Shown in pieces: positions 27,576 through 36,169 of a stretch of DNA of 64,000 bases. Location of the stretch: positions 2,140,001-2,204,000 of the forward strand of contig JADJOB010000002.1 in NCBI GenBank assembly GCA_016714025.1. The letters are read 5' to 3'. Under the pieces are notes generated by a model. The model ran no database searches. It was not told where the DNA came from and was given only the letters and a program-made list of their open reading frames with translations. Each line of letters opens with the position of its first letter. Within the stretch, counting starts at the first letter, position 1. Source of the stretch: Saprospiraceae bacterium (GTDB lineage: Bacteria > Bacteroidota > Bacteroidia > Chitinophagales > Saprospiraceae). Made by a program: the position numbers and the translations under genes.

Positions 27576-28142
27576 CTATTCTACAACGATATCAAATGTC
27601 AATTCAATATCCGTTTCTCCACCAGAGTTTGTGACGTCTCCATTTTGAACTCCGCTTGCTTTCTTATCTGGCATGTGTTTCAAAGTAATTTTCAAACTTC
27701 CAGTACCTGGGTTTCCAGTGACCATGTTTGTTTTTGTACCGACGGGATAAGCGTTACCATCAAAATCAAGATATGTAAATTGTAAATTTGCCTGACCACT
27801 AGGTGTGTAAAAAAACTGATGATCAGTGGCTTCTGAAATAATTTCGTCTGTAATGTTTATAACGGGGGAGCTAGATTCGTTCGATAATTTCAAGCTTGTC
27901 AGATAAGTAGTATTTGATTTTAATTTAGGCGCAATAATGACAGGTGGATTTCCGCCATCGCCATCTAAATCTCTAAAACTAAATACTAATGAATCAGAAC
28001 CATTTTGGGTTTTTAAAACGAATTCCACTGTTGTAATGAGCTCCGATTCATTTACCGGGGTATCATCATCTGAACAAGAAACAATGCAAAAGCTTAAAGT
28101 AAAAAGACAAATACCTATTAGATAGTTTAATTGATTTTTCAT
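27576..28142 (-). CDS. Lipoprotein of the receptor operon
   Basis: A 188-residue lipoprotein: the signal ends at a lipobox CIVSC near residue 23, followed by SDDDTPVNE. The mature part repeats a beta-sandwich-like pattern and contains DLDGDGGNPP near 58, DHQFFYTPSG near 108 and LKHMPDKKASG near 155. I recall such Bacteroidota proteins carrying an automatic 'type 1 periplasmic binding fold' name and sitting beside TonB receptors; the fold assignment is doubtful. It probably binds the same substrate as the receptor. It lies between the receptor and the His-rich gene. Confidence 0.7.
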   Translation of the reverse strand: MKNQLNYLIGICLFTLSFCIVSCSDDDTPVNESELITTVEFVLKTQNGSDSLVFSFRDLDGDGGNPPVIIAPKLKSNTTYLTSLKLSNESSSPVINITDEIISEATDHQFFYTPSGQANLQFTYLDFDGNAYPVGTKTNMVTGNPGTGSLKITLKHMPDKKASGVQNGDVTNSGGETDIELTFDIVVE

Positions 28143-28226
28143 AATAATAAATTTAAAATTTTAATTCCAGTTAAACCGGAATTGAATTAATTAATAAAGG
28201 AATAAAGAAATAATAAAATAATGAGC

Positions 28227-28640
28227 TTAGCTGATGAGCACAGGAGGCGCTTTGTTCTTTAATCCAATTAATTTGATTACCGGGACGTAATCTAATTCAT
28301 ATGTTTTAACTTCAAAGGACGTGTCAATGAAAAGACAAAGCGCTTTAGAAACAATTGAAACATCAAAATGAAGTAGCAAGTCACATAATAAACAATGTGG
28401 TTTGGTTTTTGAAATGTGTTCTGAATGTTTGCAGCCATTCAACAAATCGTGATGATCAAGACGCAGATGACAAGGATCCACACTTGTAGCATGATGATCT
28501 GCATTGCATTTCGTTGTATTGGACTCATGGCTGTGGCTAGATTCAATAAGCAGACCTAAAATACTAAGTAGGTAAGCGAAAAGTATACTTTTTGCCAGTA
28601 TGGGTCGAAACGTTCCTTTTATGTGGATAAAGCTTTGCAT
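28227..28640 (-). CDS. Small His/Cys-rich exported protein of the receptor operon
   Basis: A 137-residue protein with an N-terminal hydrophobic segment (about 15-32). Metal-ligand-like clusters follow: SSHSHESNTTKC, NADHHATSVDPCHLRLDHHD and GCKHSEH, then PHCLLC. It ends in KNKAPPVLIS. About 13 His and 6 Cys lie in the first 95 residues. This predicts a periplasmic metal-binding protein, perhaps for zinc or copper. It heads an operon with a lipoprotein and a TonB receptor, driven by the promoter at 28694-28722. It recalls the small proteins beside other TonB receptors, but the Cys layout differs from the protein at 5.8-6.2 kb. Confidence 0.65.
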   Translation of the reverse strand: MQSFIHIKGTFRPILAKSILFAYLLSILGLLIESSHSHESNTTKCNADHHATSVDPCHLRLDHHDLLNGCKHSEHISKTKPHCLLCDLLLHFDVSIVSKALCLFIDTSFEVKTYELDYVPVIKLIGLKNKAPPVLIS

Positions 28641-28693
28641 AAGATGCTACCAACAAAATTACTACTTTTTCTTAATACAGTGTATTCCTTATT

Positions 28694-28722
28694 CAAATAT
28701 AAGGGCAATTTAACATGACCAA
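28694..28722 (-). promoter_or_regulatory. Promoter of the His-rich protein/TonB receptor operon
   Basis: On the minus strand TTG (28720-28722) is followed after 18 nt by TATATTTG (28694-28701), a strong Bacteroidota promoter match. The start codon is 53 bp downstream. No clear metal-regulator palindrome was recognised around it. Confidence 0.6.
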
Positions 28723-28790
28723 CACACATAGGATTCAAAATTGTAATTAAAAAAAATCAAAAAAAAAAGATTACATATTACGAATATTTA

Positions 28791-28798
28791 TATATTTG
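28791..28798 (+). promoter_or_regulatory. Candidate -7 element (TATATTTG)
   Basis: TATATTTG fits TAnnTTTG exactly and lies 63 bp upstream of the ATG at 28862. A clear TTG at -33 is missing; the region is A-rich. Confidence 0.45.
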
Positions 28799-28861
28799 TG
28801 TTCGATTCTACACACCGCACTTCCCAATTCAGTCTAGATTAGAATTTAAATAATTCAAAAT

Positions 28862-31072
28862 ATGAAAGCTACCTATTTGTGGCTAAGTGCTTGCATTTGG
28901 CTGATTGGAAATGGCGTATTGTACGCTAACACCCCTTTAAGTTTTTACCTGGAATGTCCACCATCTGTGACCGTATATTGTTATGACGACGTCAGTAATT
29001 TGGATAAGTGGGGAATTGCTTATGTCTGGGAGAATTACAAGAAAAAACCAGCACCTCCACCTGTTAAAGTCGTTTACAATACCAATGCTTGTGGAATTGG
29101 AACCATCATTCGTTATTGGGAAGTAGAAGATCCGCATTGGGTCATTCAGAAATGTTCTCAAACAATCACGGTTATTGGGGGTACAAATTTTACTTCCGCA
29201 GATATTACCTGGCCACCGGCTTACACAATTGATGGTTGTAATCCGAGTACCGATCCCCGTGTATTACCGTACCCTTACAATTATCCTACTTTTAACAAAT
29301 TGAAATGTGCGCAACCCATGTATTCATATAAGGATACTAAATATACTGTATCTGATGGTTGTATGAAAATACTCAGAGATTGGAAAGTTATAGACTGGTG
29401 CCAATATAAACCGAATACCTATCCACCAGTTGGTCAATGGACTTATACACAAGTTATCAAATTAATTGTGAGTGATTCAACAGCAAAACTAATTTGTCCA
29501 TTAGACACTATCATTCAATCTACAATGGATTGCAAAGGTGCTTATGTTAAATTGGATTCTGCTAAAGCAATATCAAAATGTGGATTTTTACTTAGTATAA
29601 AAAACAATTCACCGTATTCAAAGAGTAAAGGCCCTGATGCCAGTGGAGATTATCCATTGGGAACCACTGAATTTTATTATACTGCTGAATATGGTTGCGG
29701 TAAAGAGATTAAATGTAAAGTAAAGGTTACTGTTAAAAATAAAATCGGACCTGTCCCATATTGTTTAAATGGATTAATTGTTGCCTTAATGCCAGTTGAT
29801 ACCAACAAAGACGGTACGCCGGATGATGGTATGATTGCAGTTTGGGCTAAAGATTTTAATTTAGGGTCGTATCATCCGTGCGGATACAAAAAACTCACAT
29901 ATTCTTTTTCATCAGATACTACCATTAAATCCAGAATATTTACCTGTGCAGATTTAGGAAAGAATGAAGTTCAGATGTGGGTTACAGATTCATTGGGAAA
30001 CCAATCCTTTTGTAAAACCTATTTGGAAGTTCAAAACAACAGTGCACAAATACCTGACTGCAAGCGAAAAGACAGTATCACAACAACGATCACCGTTTCT
30101 GGTTTGGTGACTGATGATCAAAATCAGAATCTGAGTGATGTAAAAACCGTTCTAAAAATGAAGTCAGCTTATAAAATCATTCCAAGCTTGATTCCTGTGA
30201 TTAAAACCTGGTATGATACTATTGTTCGTCCCAGCGGATTGAAATTATACATCCGACATACAGATACAACTTATGTTACGGAGTATGATACGATAAGTAG
30301 TCAATGGTCTAAAGAATTATTTTCTGCTTCAAATGGAAGCTATAAATTTGGAGATTTAATAAAGGGCCAGGATTATTATTTAAGCCTTAACAAAAGGGAG
30401 TTAGCGTATAAAGGCATTGACATCAATGACCTGATTGTTTTATTAAAGCATATTTCTGGTACACAGCCTATAACGAATACATACAAATTAATAGCTGCGG
30501 ATATCAATAGCGATGGTGCAATCAATCAAATGGATTTCGACCTTTTGTATGATGTGGTATCAGGAGCAGTTCCGTATGAAAGTTTGCCATTTCATTGGCG
30601 TTTTGTGAGAAAGGCATTTGTATTTACAAATCCATTAAATCCATTTTTAAATAATTTTGATCAGGCTTTTGAAATTCCGGCAATTTCTAAATCACTGCTT
30701 AATGTGGATTATATGGCGATCCGGGTAGGGGAGTTGGATGGTATTACAAAAGGAGTTATTAATATTCAATTACAAGATAGAAATGCTAAACCAGAAAACC
30801 ATTTAGTCGATTTTCAAGTGGTAAATTTATTTCCGAATCCTTTCCGGGATCAACCGGTTAATTTTCAATTAGAATTGATGCGACCTGCAACATTAACTGT
30901 AAGTTGGTATAATGTGGCAGGAAAATTGATAGTACAAAATGTCCGCTCTTTCGACAAAGGCCTCCAGTTTTGGGAGCAAGATTTACAATTTGCCAAGGCA
31001 TCAGGAATTTTATTTTATAAAATAACTGATGGCCAACATGTAAAATATGGAAAGCTAAGTCATTCAGAATAA
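28862..31072 (+). CDS. Secreted T9SS type A protein with dockerin-like segment
   Basis: A 736-residue secreted protein (signal peptide about 1-22). The N-terminal half is Cys- and aromatic-rich and contains HYR-like repeats with CPPSVTVYC and LICPLDTIIQS starts. Near residues 515-570 it reads GIDINDLIVLLKHISG followed by AADINSDGAINQMDFDLL, two calcium-binding dockerin type I-like half repeats. The last 80 residues form a T9SS type A sorting domain, beginning NLFPNPFRDQPVNF and ending VKYGKLSHSE. It is exported to the surface by T9SS. No cohesin is seen in the window, so the dockerin may act only as a calcium-stabilised spacer. A strong terminator follows. Confidence 0.82.
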   Translation: MKATYLWLSACIWLIGNGVLYANTPLSFYLECPPSVTVYCYDDVSNLDKWGIAYVWENYKKKPAPPPVKVVYNTNACGIGTIIRYWEVEDPHWVIQKCSQTITVIGGTNFTSADITWPPAYTIDGCNPSTDPRVLPYPYNYPTFNKLKCAQPMYSYKDTKYTVSDGCMKILRDWKVIDWCQYKPNTYPPVGQWTYTQVIKLIVSDSTAKLICPLDTIIQSTMDCKGAYVKLDSAKAISKCGFLLSIKNNSPYSKSKGPDASGDYPLGTTEFYYTAEYGCGKEIKCKVKVTVKNKIGPVPYCLNGLIVALMPVDTNKDGTPDDGMIAVWAKDFNLGSYHPCGYKKLTYSFSSDTTIKSRIFTCADLGKNEVQMWVTDSLGNQSFCKTYLEVQNNSAQIPDCKRKDSITTTITVSGLVTDDQNQNLSDVKTVLKMKSAYKIIPSLIPVIKTWYDTIVRPSGLKLYIRHTDTTYVTEYDTISSQWSKELFSASNGSYKFGDLIKGQDYYLSLNKRELAYKGIDINDLIVLLKHISGTQPITNTYKLIAADINSDGAINQMDFDLLYDVVSGAVPYESLPFHWRFVRKAFVFTNPLNPFLNNFDQAFEIPAISKSLLNVDYMAIRVGELDGITKGVINIQLQDRNAKPENHLVDFQVVNLFPNPFRDQPVNFQLELMRPATLTVSWYNVAGKLIVQNVRSFDKGLQFWEQDLQFAKASGILFYKITDGQHVKYGKLSHSE

Positions 31073-31102
31073 GAAGACAAAGTATTTAAACTACGTTCAC
31101 AT

Positions 31103-31140
31103 GGTCGGATCTTACAAGGCAGGATCCGACCTTTTTTTTT
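31103..31140 (+). terminator. Strong intrinsic terminator
   Basis: GGTCGGATC at 31103-31111 pairs perfectly with GATCCGACC at 31123-31131, and a run of nine T follows. It ends the T9SS type A gene. The 200 bp up to the toxin gene show no other feature. Confidence 0.92.
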
Positions 31141-31338
31141 ACATTTGGATGAAAAGCTAATAATAAAGTATGTTGAATGTAGCTTATATCTGAATGGTAT
31201 AAGCGTTTCGTCGTTAAATCAAATTATTAACCTAAATTAGAAATAAGTTATTCATTACTTGAAAAAATTAAAGAGAATGAATAAGGTGCTTGGCATTATA
31301 GAGTCTATTATGTGATAGCTCGCATGCTTTAATTTAAA

Positions 31339-31626
31339 TCAGAGTTTAAGCATTCTAGCCGAGTGATGGATAGTCAAAATATCAATTTCAATAGTTGAAA
31401 ATATCTTATAGATGATCCTATAGTTTCCCATAATTAATTCTCTTATTGAAGGGTCATTATATTCGGGAACAAGCCTCCCAATGTAAATGTGGTCTTTAAT
31501 AATTCTTGCTTTGTTGCGAATTCGTTTTACTTGAATTTTAGCATATTTAACTGAGTCTTCTGAAATGAATTCTGCGATGGAGTCTAAATCGTTAAGGGAC
31601 CTGGGAGTCCAATTTAAACGAACCAT
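31339..31626 (-). CDS. RelE/ParE family toxin
   Basis: A 95-residue protein with the RelE/ParE pattern. It starts VRLNWTPRSLNDLDSIAEFI, then has YIGRLVPEYNDPSIRELIMGNYRIIYKI near 47-74, with the conserved Arg-Glu-Leu and Tyr-Arg positions, and a closing hydrophobic strand IDILTIHHSARML. ParE-like toxins poison gyrase and RelE-like ones cut mRNA on ribosomes; this one looks nearer ParE, but that is a guess. It overlaps the antitoxin gene by 13 bp, the usual coupled arrangement. Confidence 0.85.
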   Translation of the reverse strand: MVRLNWTPRSLNDLDSIAEFISEDSVKYAKIQVKRIRNKARIIKDHIYIGRLVPEYNDPSIRELIMGNYRIIYKIFSTIEIDILTIHHSARMLKL

Positions 31627-31799
31627 TTTGGAAGGTGTTTTTCCAATTCTTCATCTGGGACTACATTTCTTGATTCAGACTGTCTTAAGCCTTCTTCAAT
31701 TTTATCCATTAGCATTATGTGGTCTAATATTTCATCTAAAGAAATATCATCAGGAAGGGCTTCAAAGGTTTCAATCAGTTTTTGTCTTTTTATTGTCAT
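31614..31799 (-). CDS. Antitoxin of the RelE/ParE pair
   Basis: A 61-residue acidic protein encoded directly upstream of and overlapping the toxin. Its helical N-terminus (KLIETFEALPDDISLDEILDHIMLMDKIEEGL) and proline-containing tail (VPDEELEKHLPKWFV) fit small antitoxins paired with RelE/ParE toxins. No ribbon-helix-helix or HTH motif is obvious. A possible promoter upstream has TTG then, 20 nt later, TACCTTAG (one mismatch to TAnnTTTG). Confidence 0.78.
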   Translation of the reverse strand: MTIKRQKLIETFEALPDDISLDEILDHIMLMDKIEEGLRQSESRNVVPDEELEKHLPKWFV

Positions 31800-31923
31800 C
31801 CCATTCTTTTTTGCTAAGGTAATAATAACAGCATGAATTTACAAATGTTTTGAATGTGAGCTATCAAGTCGATTGTCGGATCATTTTAAGATTTAAGTAG
31901 TAGCCTTGTTATCAGCAATTAAT

Positions 31924-33699
31924 CTATTTCATAGAGATTATTTTCAATTCAACGCGTTGATTTTTAAGACGGCCTGCAGCTGTTTCATTGCTTGCGATTG
32001 GTACCCTTTTTCCATATCCTTTAAATTGAACTTGTTCAGCAAGTATCCCTTTTTCTCGTAAGTATTCAGCAACATTTTTTGCCCGTGCAGTACTGAGGCG
32101 ATCACAATATTCATGCGGAGGAATGCCGTTGGTATGCCCACCAATTTCTACCACCACATCATTGTTTTTGGATAAGAATTCATAAATCTCATCCAATACC
32201 GCATAAGATTCCGGATTGATTACCGAAGAGTCAGCGGTGAAGAATAATTGATTGATTTGTAATGTTTGGCCTATTGATAATTTTTTACGATCTAAATCTG
32301 CGATCACTTTAGGTTGGTCTATCACAATGCTTCCAGTGACAACACAATTGTTTTGGTCAATAACTTTTATGGTGTTCTTTCCAGCTGGTAAATTTGAATT
32401 GCTTAGGCTCGTCCTTCCATTAGACCAAAGTACTTTATAAGGTGCTGTTCCTCCGGTAATTTCAATACTTGCTTTTCCATCCTTTCGATTTAATTCACTA
32501 ACTCCAGATTTACTCAGCGTAGAAATTTGAATGGCATCCGGTTCTTTAATTTGGATGTTAGCAACATATTCTTCTCCTTCAGCATCATTGACAGTGATTT
32601 GATAATTTCCAGCACCCAGGCTATCGTTTTTAGAACCTTTAAGTCCTGGTATATTCCAATTATATGAATAAGGAGTTTTGCCCCCTTTGGCTATCACAAT
32701 GATCTCAGCAGTTTTTGCTCCCTGACATTTAATTTCACCTTTACTATAGGCAATGACATTAAATTTTTGCTCTTCGCCATCCAGCATATCGATTCGAAAC
32801 AATCCGCGATCTGCCGTTCCAACCCATAAATCATCGTTTTTATCACATGCCAATGAAAGCGTTTGTGAAGAGACAAAACCATAATCTTCATCAATTTGCA
32901 ATGCGATTTCTTTATAGGGATCAAACTGGACCAATATTTCAGAAGCCACATAAATTCTCCCTTTGCTATCAGATACCAATGCACGTACCGGTCCTTTACT
33001 TAATCCTCTTTTTACAGCTCCATCTTGCCAGCGCTCTCTTCCATCTTCAGAATAGACCAACCACATTTTATCTTCTGAGAGTAACCAAACTCCTTCTGTG
33101 GTTGAAATGGCGCCCGTAAAGTGGTGTTGCTTTTCATAGACATCCCAATCTTTATTTTCAATCTTTGCAATTCCTGCATCTGTACCGATCCATAATCGAT
33201 TGTATGGATCAGCGTACATACTATTTATTGTATTGTTTGGAAGCTTGGAATTTTTAATTGTGTAATGATTTAAAACTTTGTCTTGATCGTCTGATATTTT
33301 GAAGACCCCTTGTTCGGTACCTACCCAAAGATCGCCTTTATAATAAGCCATACACCGAATTTCAGCTTTGCTTTGTTCTAAAATGATATTTTGAAGATGA
33401 TCGGTAGTTTGTACTTGTTGAGAGCGATTCCCAAACCATATTTTAGCCCTTTTGTCTTCAGCCAATCCTGTTATAGAATCTTTTTCAATTAGTTCAGGAT
33501 CTAAATCCATGGAAATCATTTTATAAAGTCCTTTATCGGTCCCCAGCCATTTATAATTTTGCTTATCAATAAGAATGCATCGTACGGCCTCATCATGATC
33601 CAATTTTTGGTAATTTTCTACCAATGCTTTTGGATCTGATTGAGCCAATAACCTGGTTCCTAGGAAGAGAAATAGAAATAAATGAATGATTTGTTTCAT
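31924..33699 (-). CDS. Sensor-propeller/SprB-repeat/OmpA fusion protein
   Basis: A 591-residue exported protein (signal peptide about 1-19). Residues 35-310 hold repeated two-component-regulator-propeller blades: YKWLGTDKGLYKM, DLWVGTEQGVFKI, RLWIGTDAGIAKI and DLWVGTADRGLFRI. Residues 325-465 look like two SprB-type beta repeats (GGKTPYSYNW and GGTAPYKVLWSNGR). The C-terminal OmpA domain (about 475-591) has VVEIGGHTNG and LSTARAKNVAEYLREKG, which bind peptidoglycan. Such propellers usually precede histidine kinases; here the output is an OmpA anchor. The role is unknown; a cell-wall-anchored sensor or scaffold is plausible. Confidence 0.8.
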   Translation of the reverse strand: MKQIIHLFLFLFLGTRLLAQSDPKALVENYQKLDHDEAVRCILIDKQNYKWLGTDKGLYKMISMDLDPELIEKDSITGLAEDKRAKIWFGNRSQQVQTTDHLQNIILEQSKAEIRCMAYYKGDLWVGTEQGVFKISDDQDKVLNHYTIKNSKLPNNTINSMYADPYNRLWIGTDAGIAKIENKDWDVYEKQHHFTGAISTTEGVWLLSEDKMWLVYSEDGRERWQDGAVKRGLSKGPVRALVSDSKGRIYVASEILVQFDPYKEIALQIDEDYGFVSSQTLSLACDKNDDLWVGTADRGLFRIDMLDGEEQKFNVIAYSKGEIKCQGAKTAEIIVIAKGGKTPYSYNWNIPGLKGSKNDSLGAGNYQITVNDAEGEEYVANIQIKEPDAIQISTLSKSGVSELNRKDGKASIEITGGTAPYKVLWSNGRTSLSNSNLPAGKNTIKVIDQNNCVVTGSIVIDQPKVIADLDRKKLSIGQTLQINQLFFTADSSVINPESYAVLDEIYEFLSKNNDVVVEIGGHTNGIPPHEYCDRLSTARAKNVAEYLREKGILAEQVQFKGYGKRVPIASNETAAGRLKNQRVELKIISMK

Positions 33700-33969
33700 T
33701 GGTGCAAGATATTGAAATTAGGCCGATTGGTTTCTAAACGAACTGCTTGTACTTTTTAGTTTAATCGAATCGTTCGACTTGTTTGTTTTTAATCCGACAA
33801 AAAAACGATCGAATCCTGGTTTTGATAGCGGTTTTGATTTTTTAATCAATGCATACAAATTTATTAATCACTTGTAAACCAGCACTTTTGAACAATTTGA
33901 TTTTGAAAAATGGTCAAATTCCCCGCAAAGTATAAATATGTGTTATTTTTAGCCAAAATATTCAACAAA

Positions 33970-35502
33970 ATGAACAATCTCTTTAAGCTAAAACCAATTA
34001 ATGATTTAATCAAGGAGGCTGAGGATCCATCAAAAGGTCTCAAGCGAACCCTTACTTCAACCAATTTGATCAGTCTGGGTATTGGGGCGATCATAGGTAC
34101 TGGTATATTTGTTCTTACAGGCACTGCAGCTGCAACCCATGCTGGACCTGCATTGGTTTTGGCTTTTATTTTATCAGGAGTTGGTTGTGCGTTTGCCGGA
34201 CTCTGTTATGCTGAATACGCTGCAATGATTCCAATTTCCGGAAGTGCTTATACTTATTCGTATGCCACCTTAGGTGAATTCATAGCCTGGATTATTGGTT
34301 GGGATTTGATATTAGAATACTTGTTTGGCGCTTCAACAGTTGCTGTTGGTTGGTCGGGATATTTTCAAAGTATTTTGAAGGATTTTGGAATATATCTTCC
34401 TCCGGAATTAACGGCCTCCACAGGTACTAAATTAATCAATGTACCGAATGAAGGTTGGCAAAACTGGACTACTCCTTTGACCGAACGCATGGCAGCGGCA
34501 AATATAGATATCAATACCTTACAATCGACAACGGCTCTTTTTAATTTTCCAGCAGTGTTGATTATTGGAATTTTAACTACTTTATTGGTAATAGGTATTC
34601 GTGAATCAGCCAATTTTAATAACATCATTGTATTGGTAAAGCTTGTTGTCATTGTATTGTTTATAGTTTTCGGATTTCAATACATATCAACAGATAATTG
34701 GGTACCATTTATTCCAGAACGAGTTATAGACGCAAGTGGACATGGACATTTTGGATGGTTTGGTATTGTGAGTGCTGCAGGTGTAATCTTCTTTGCTTAC
34801 ATTGGTTTTGATGCTGTTTCTACCTTGGCTCAAGAAGCAAAAAATCCGCAAAAAGATATGCCTAAAGGAATTCTTGGCTCTTTGATAGTTTGTACAATTT
34901 TATACATTCTGGTTGCGCTGGTCATGACAGGCATTGTAAATTATAAAGAATTAAATGTTCCTGCTCCAATCGCATTAGCTATTGATAAGACAGGGGACGC
35001 ACTCAGTTGGTTGAGATTTCCAGTTAAGTTAGGAGCAATTGCAGGATTGAGTTCAGTAATACTCGTCATGTTAATGGGTCAACCCAGAGTATTTTTTAGT
35101 ATGGCGAAAGACGGTTTGCTCCCAGCAAGTTTTGCAAAGGTGCATCCAAAATTTAAAACACCTTATATTACAACGATCCTTACCGGAGTGGTTGCAGCTT
35201 TTTTTGCAGGAATATTACCTATAAATATTTTGGGTGAGTTGGTATCAATTGGGACCTTATTTGCATTTGTAATTGTTTGCATTGGAATTATAGTTTTGCG
35301 CAAATCAAGACCAGATATTCCAAGGCCTTTCAAAACACCCTGGGTTCCTCTTGTTCCCATATTAGGTGCAGCCATCTGTTTTTTACAAATGCTTGGACTC
35401 CCTATGGATACCTGGTTACGACTCATCGTATGGATGGCAATCGGATTTGCTATTTATTTCTTGTACGGAATAAAACATAGTAAAATTCAAAATCCTAAAT
35501 AA
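33970..35502 (+). CDS. Amino acid permease (APC superfamily, CAT-like)
   Basis: A 510-residue, about 12-14-helix transporter. The APC signature is at the first helix: SLGIGAIIGTGIFVLTGTAAA (about 34-54). The family loop GFDAVSTLAQEAKNPQKDMP lies near 268-287. The layout matches the cationic amino acid transporter branch. The ATG at 33970 (MNNLFKLKP) is preferred over one at 33910, whose extra 20 residues lack family resemblance. A strong hairpin terminator follows. Substrate is unproven. Confidence 0.88.
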   Translation: MNNLFKLKPINDLIKEAEDPSKGLKRTLTSTNLISLGIGAIIGTGIFVLTGTAAATHAGPALVLAFILSGVGCAFAGLCYAEYAAMIPISGSAYTYSYATLGEFIAWIIGWDLILEYLFGASTVAVGWSGYFQSILKDFGIYLPPELTASTGTKLINVPNEGWQNWTTPLTERMAAANIDINTLQSTTALFNFPAVLIIGILTTLLVIGIRESANFNNIIVLVKLVVIVLFIVFGFQYISTDNWVPFIPERVIDASGHGHFGWFGIVSAAGVIFFAYIGFDAVSTLAQEAKNPQKDMPKGILGSLIVCTILYILVALVMTGIVNYKELNVPAPIALAIDKTGDALSWLRFPVKLGAIAGLSSVILVMLMGQPRVFFSMAKDGLLPASFAKVHPKFKTPYITTILTGVVAAFFAGILPINILGELVSIGTLFAFVIVCIGIIVLRKSRPDIPRPFKTPWVPLVPILGAAICFLQMLGLPMDTWLRLIVWMAIGFAIYFLYGIKHSKIQNPK

Positions 35503-35511
35503 AAATTTAAT

Positions 35512-35540
35512 AGAACAATTCGCATCATGCGAATTGTTCT
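35512..35540 (+). terminator. Intrinsic terminator of the CAT-like permease
   Basis: AGAACAATTCGC at 35512-35523 pairs with GCGAATTGTTCT at 35529-35540, a 12-bp perfect stem with a 5-nt loop. ACATTTTTT follows. Confidence 0.85.
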
Positions 35541-35618
35541 ACATTTTTTGAACACGAAATTTTTAACCATTTGATTTTCCTCTTTGGAAATTTTTATAGT
35601 TCGATTCAGTAAATTGAA

Positions 35619-36149
35619 CTATAAATTGTAACGCATTAATAAATCAGTTTGAGGATCTGTTCCCATTAGAAATGGATGGGAGCTAAATAGTTTAAATCCA
35701 AACCGTTCATAAAAACGGATGGCAGATTTGTTTTGATCCCAAACACCTAACCATATATATCGAATGTTTGGATTTTGAATAGCTTGATTGCAAATGTGGT
35801 TTAACATCAGGAGGCCATATTGCTTATTTTGATGTTCTTTACATACGTAAATGCGTTCAATTTCGAGTGATTCCGGATCGTTGATATCCGTTTGCTTTGG
35901 ACTTAAATTAGTTTTATAATAGGCGATTGGTTGGTTGTTATTTAGCAAGAACACAAATTCGGATTGCGGGAGCTCTAATTCATATTTTAGTTGTAATGGC
36001 GAAAAAGCCCGTTCCATATACTGCCTGATATCTTCAGGTTTATTTAAATGATAAAACGCATCTCGAAAAGTTTGTACCGAAATCCTGCAAAGCATTTCAA
36101 GGTCATCGGTTTGAACTTTTCTAAATTCCAAGTCAGTTGAAATTGACAA
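35619..36149 (-). CDS. GNAT family N-acetyltransferase
   Basis: A 176-residue GNAT enzyme that transfers an acetyl group from acetyl-CoA. The core is LEIERIYVCKEHQNKQYGLLMLNHI near 95-120. There the usual Q/R-x-x-G-x-G/A loop reads QNKQYGLL, slightly atypical. It continues WLGVWDQNKSAIRFYERFGFK near 133-153, the classic motif B. The start MSISTDLEFRKV is standard. It is 20 bp downstream of the second permease gene's divergent-side neighbour region, on the same strand as that gene, so they may be co-transcribed. The acceptor is unknown. Confidence 0.85.
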   Translation of the reverse strand: MSISTDLEFRKVQTDDLEMLCRISVQTFRDAFYHLNKPEDIRQYMERAFSPLQLKYELELPQSEFVFLLNNNQPIAYYKTNLSPKQTDINDPESLEIERIYVCKEHQNKQYGLLMLNHICNQAIQNPNIRYIWLGVWDQNKSAIRFYERFGFKLFSSHPFLMGTDPQTDLLMRYNL

Positions 36150-36169
36150 AACAAGGATGTTTATACTTA

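Noticed and set aside
31339..31799. Toxin-antitoxin pair as an island marker
   Set aside because: The neighbouring genes look ordinary and no attachment site or integrase is near.
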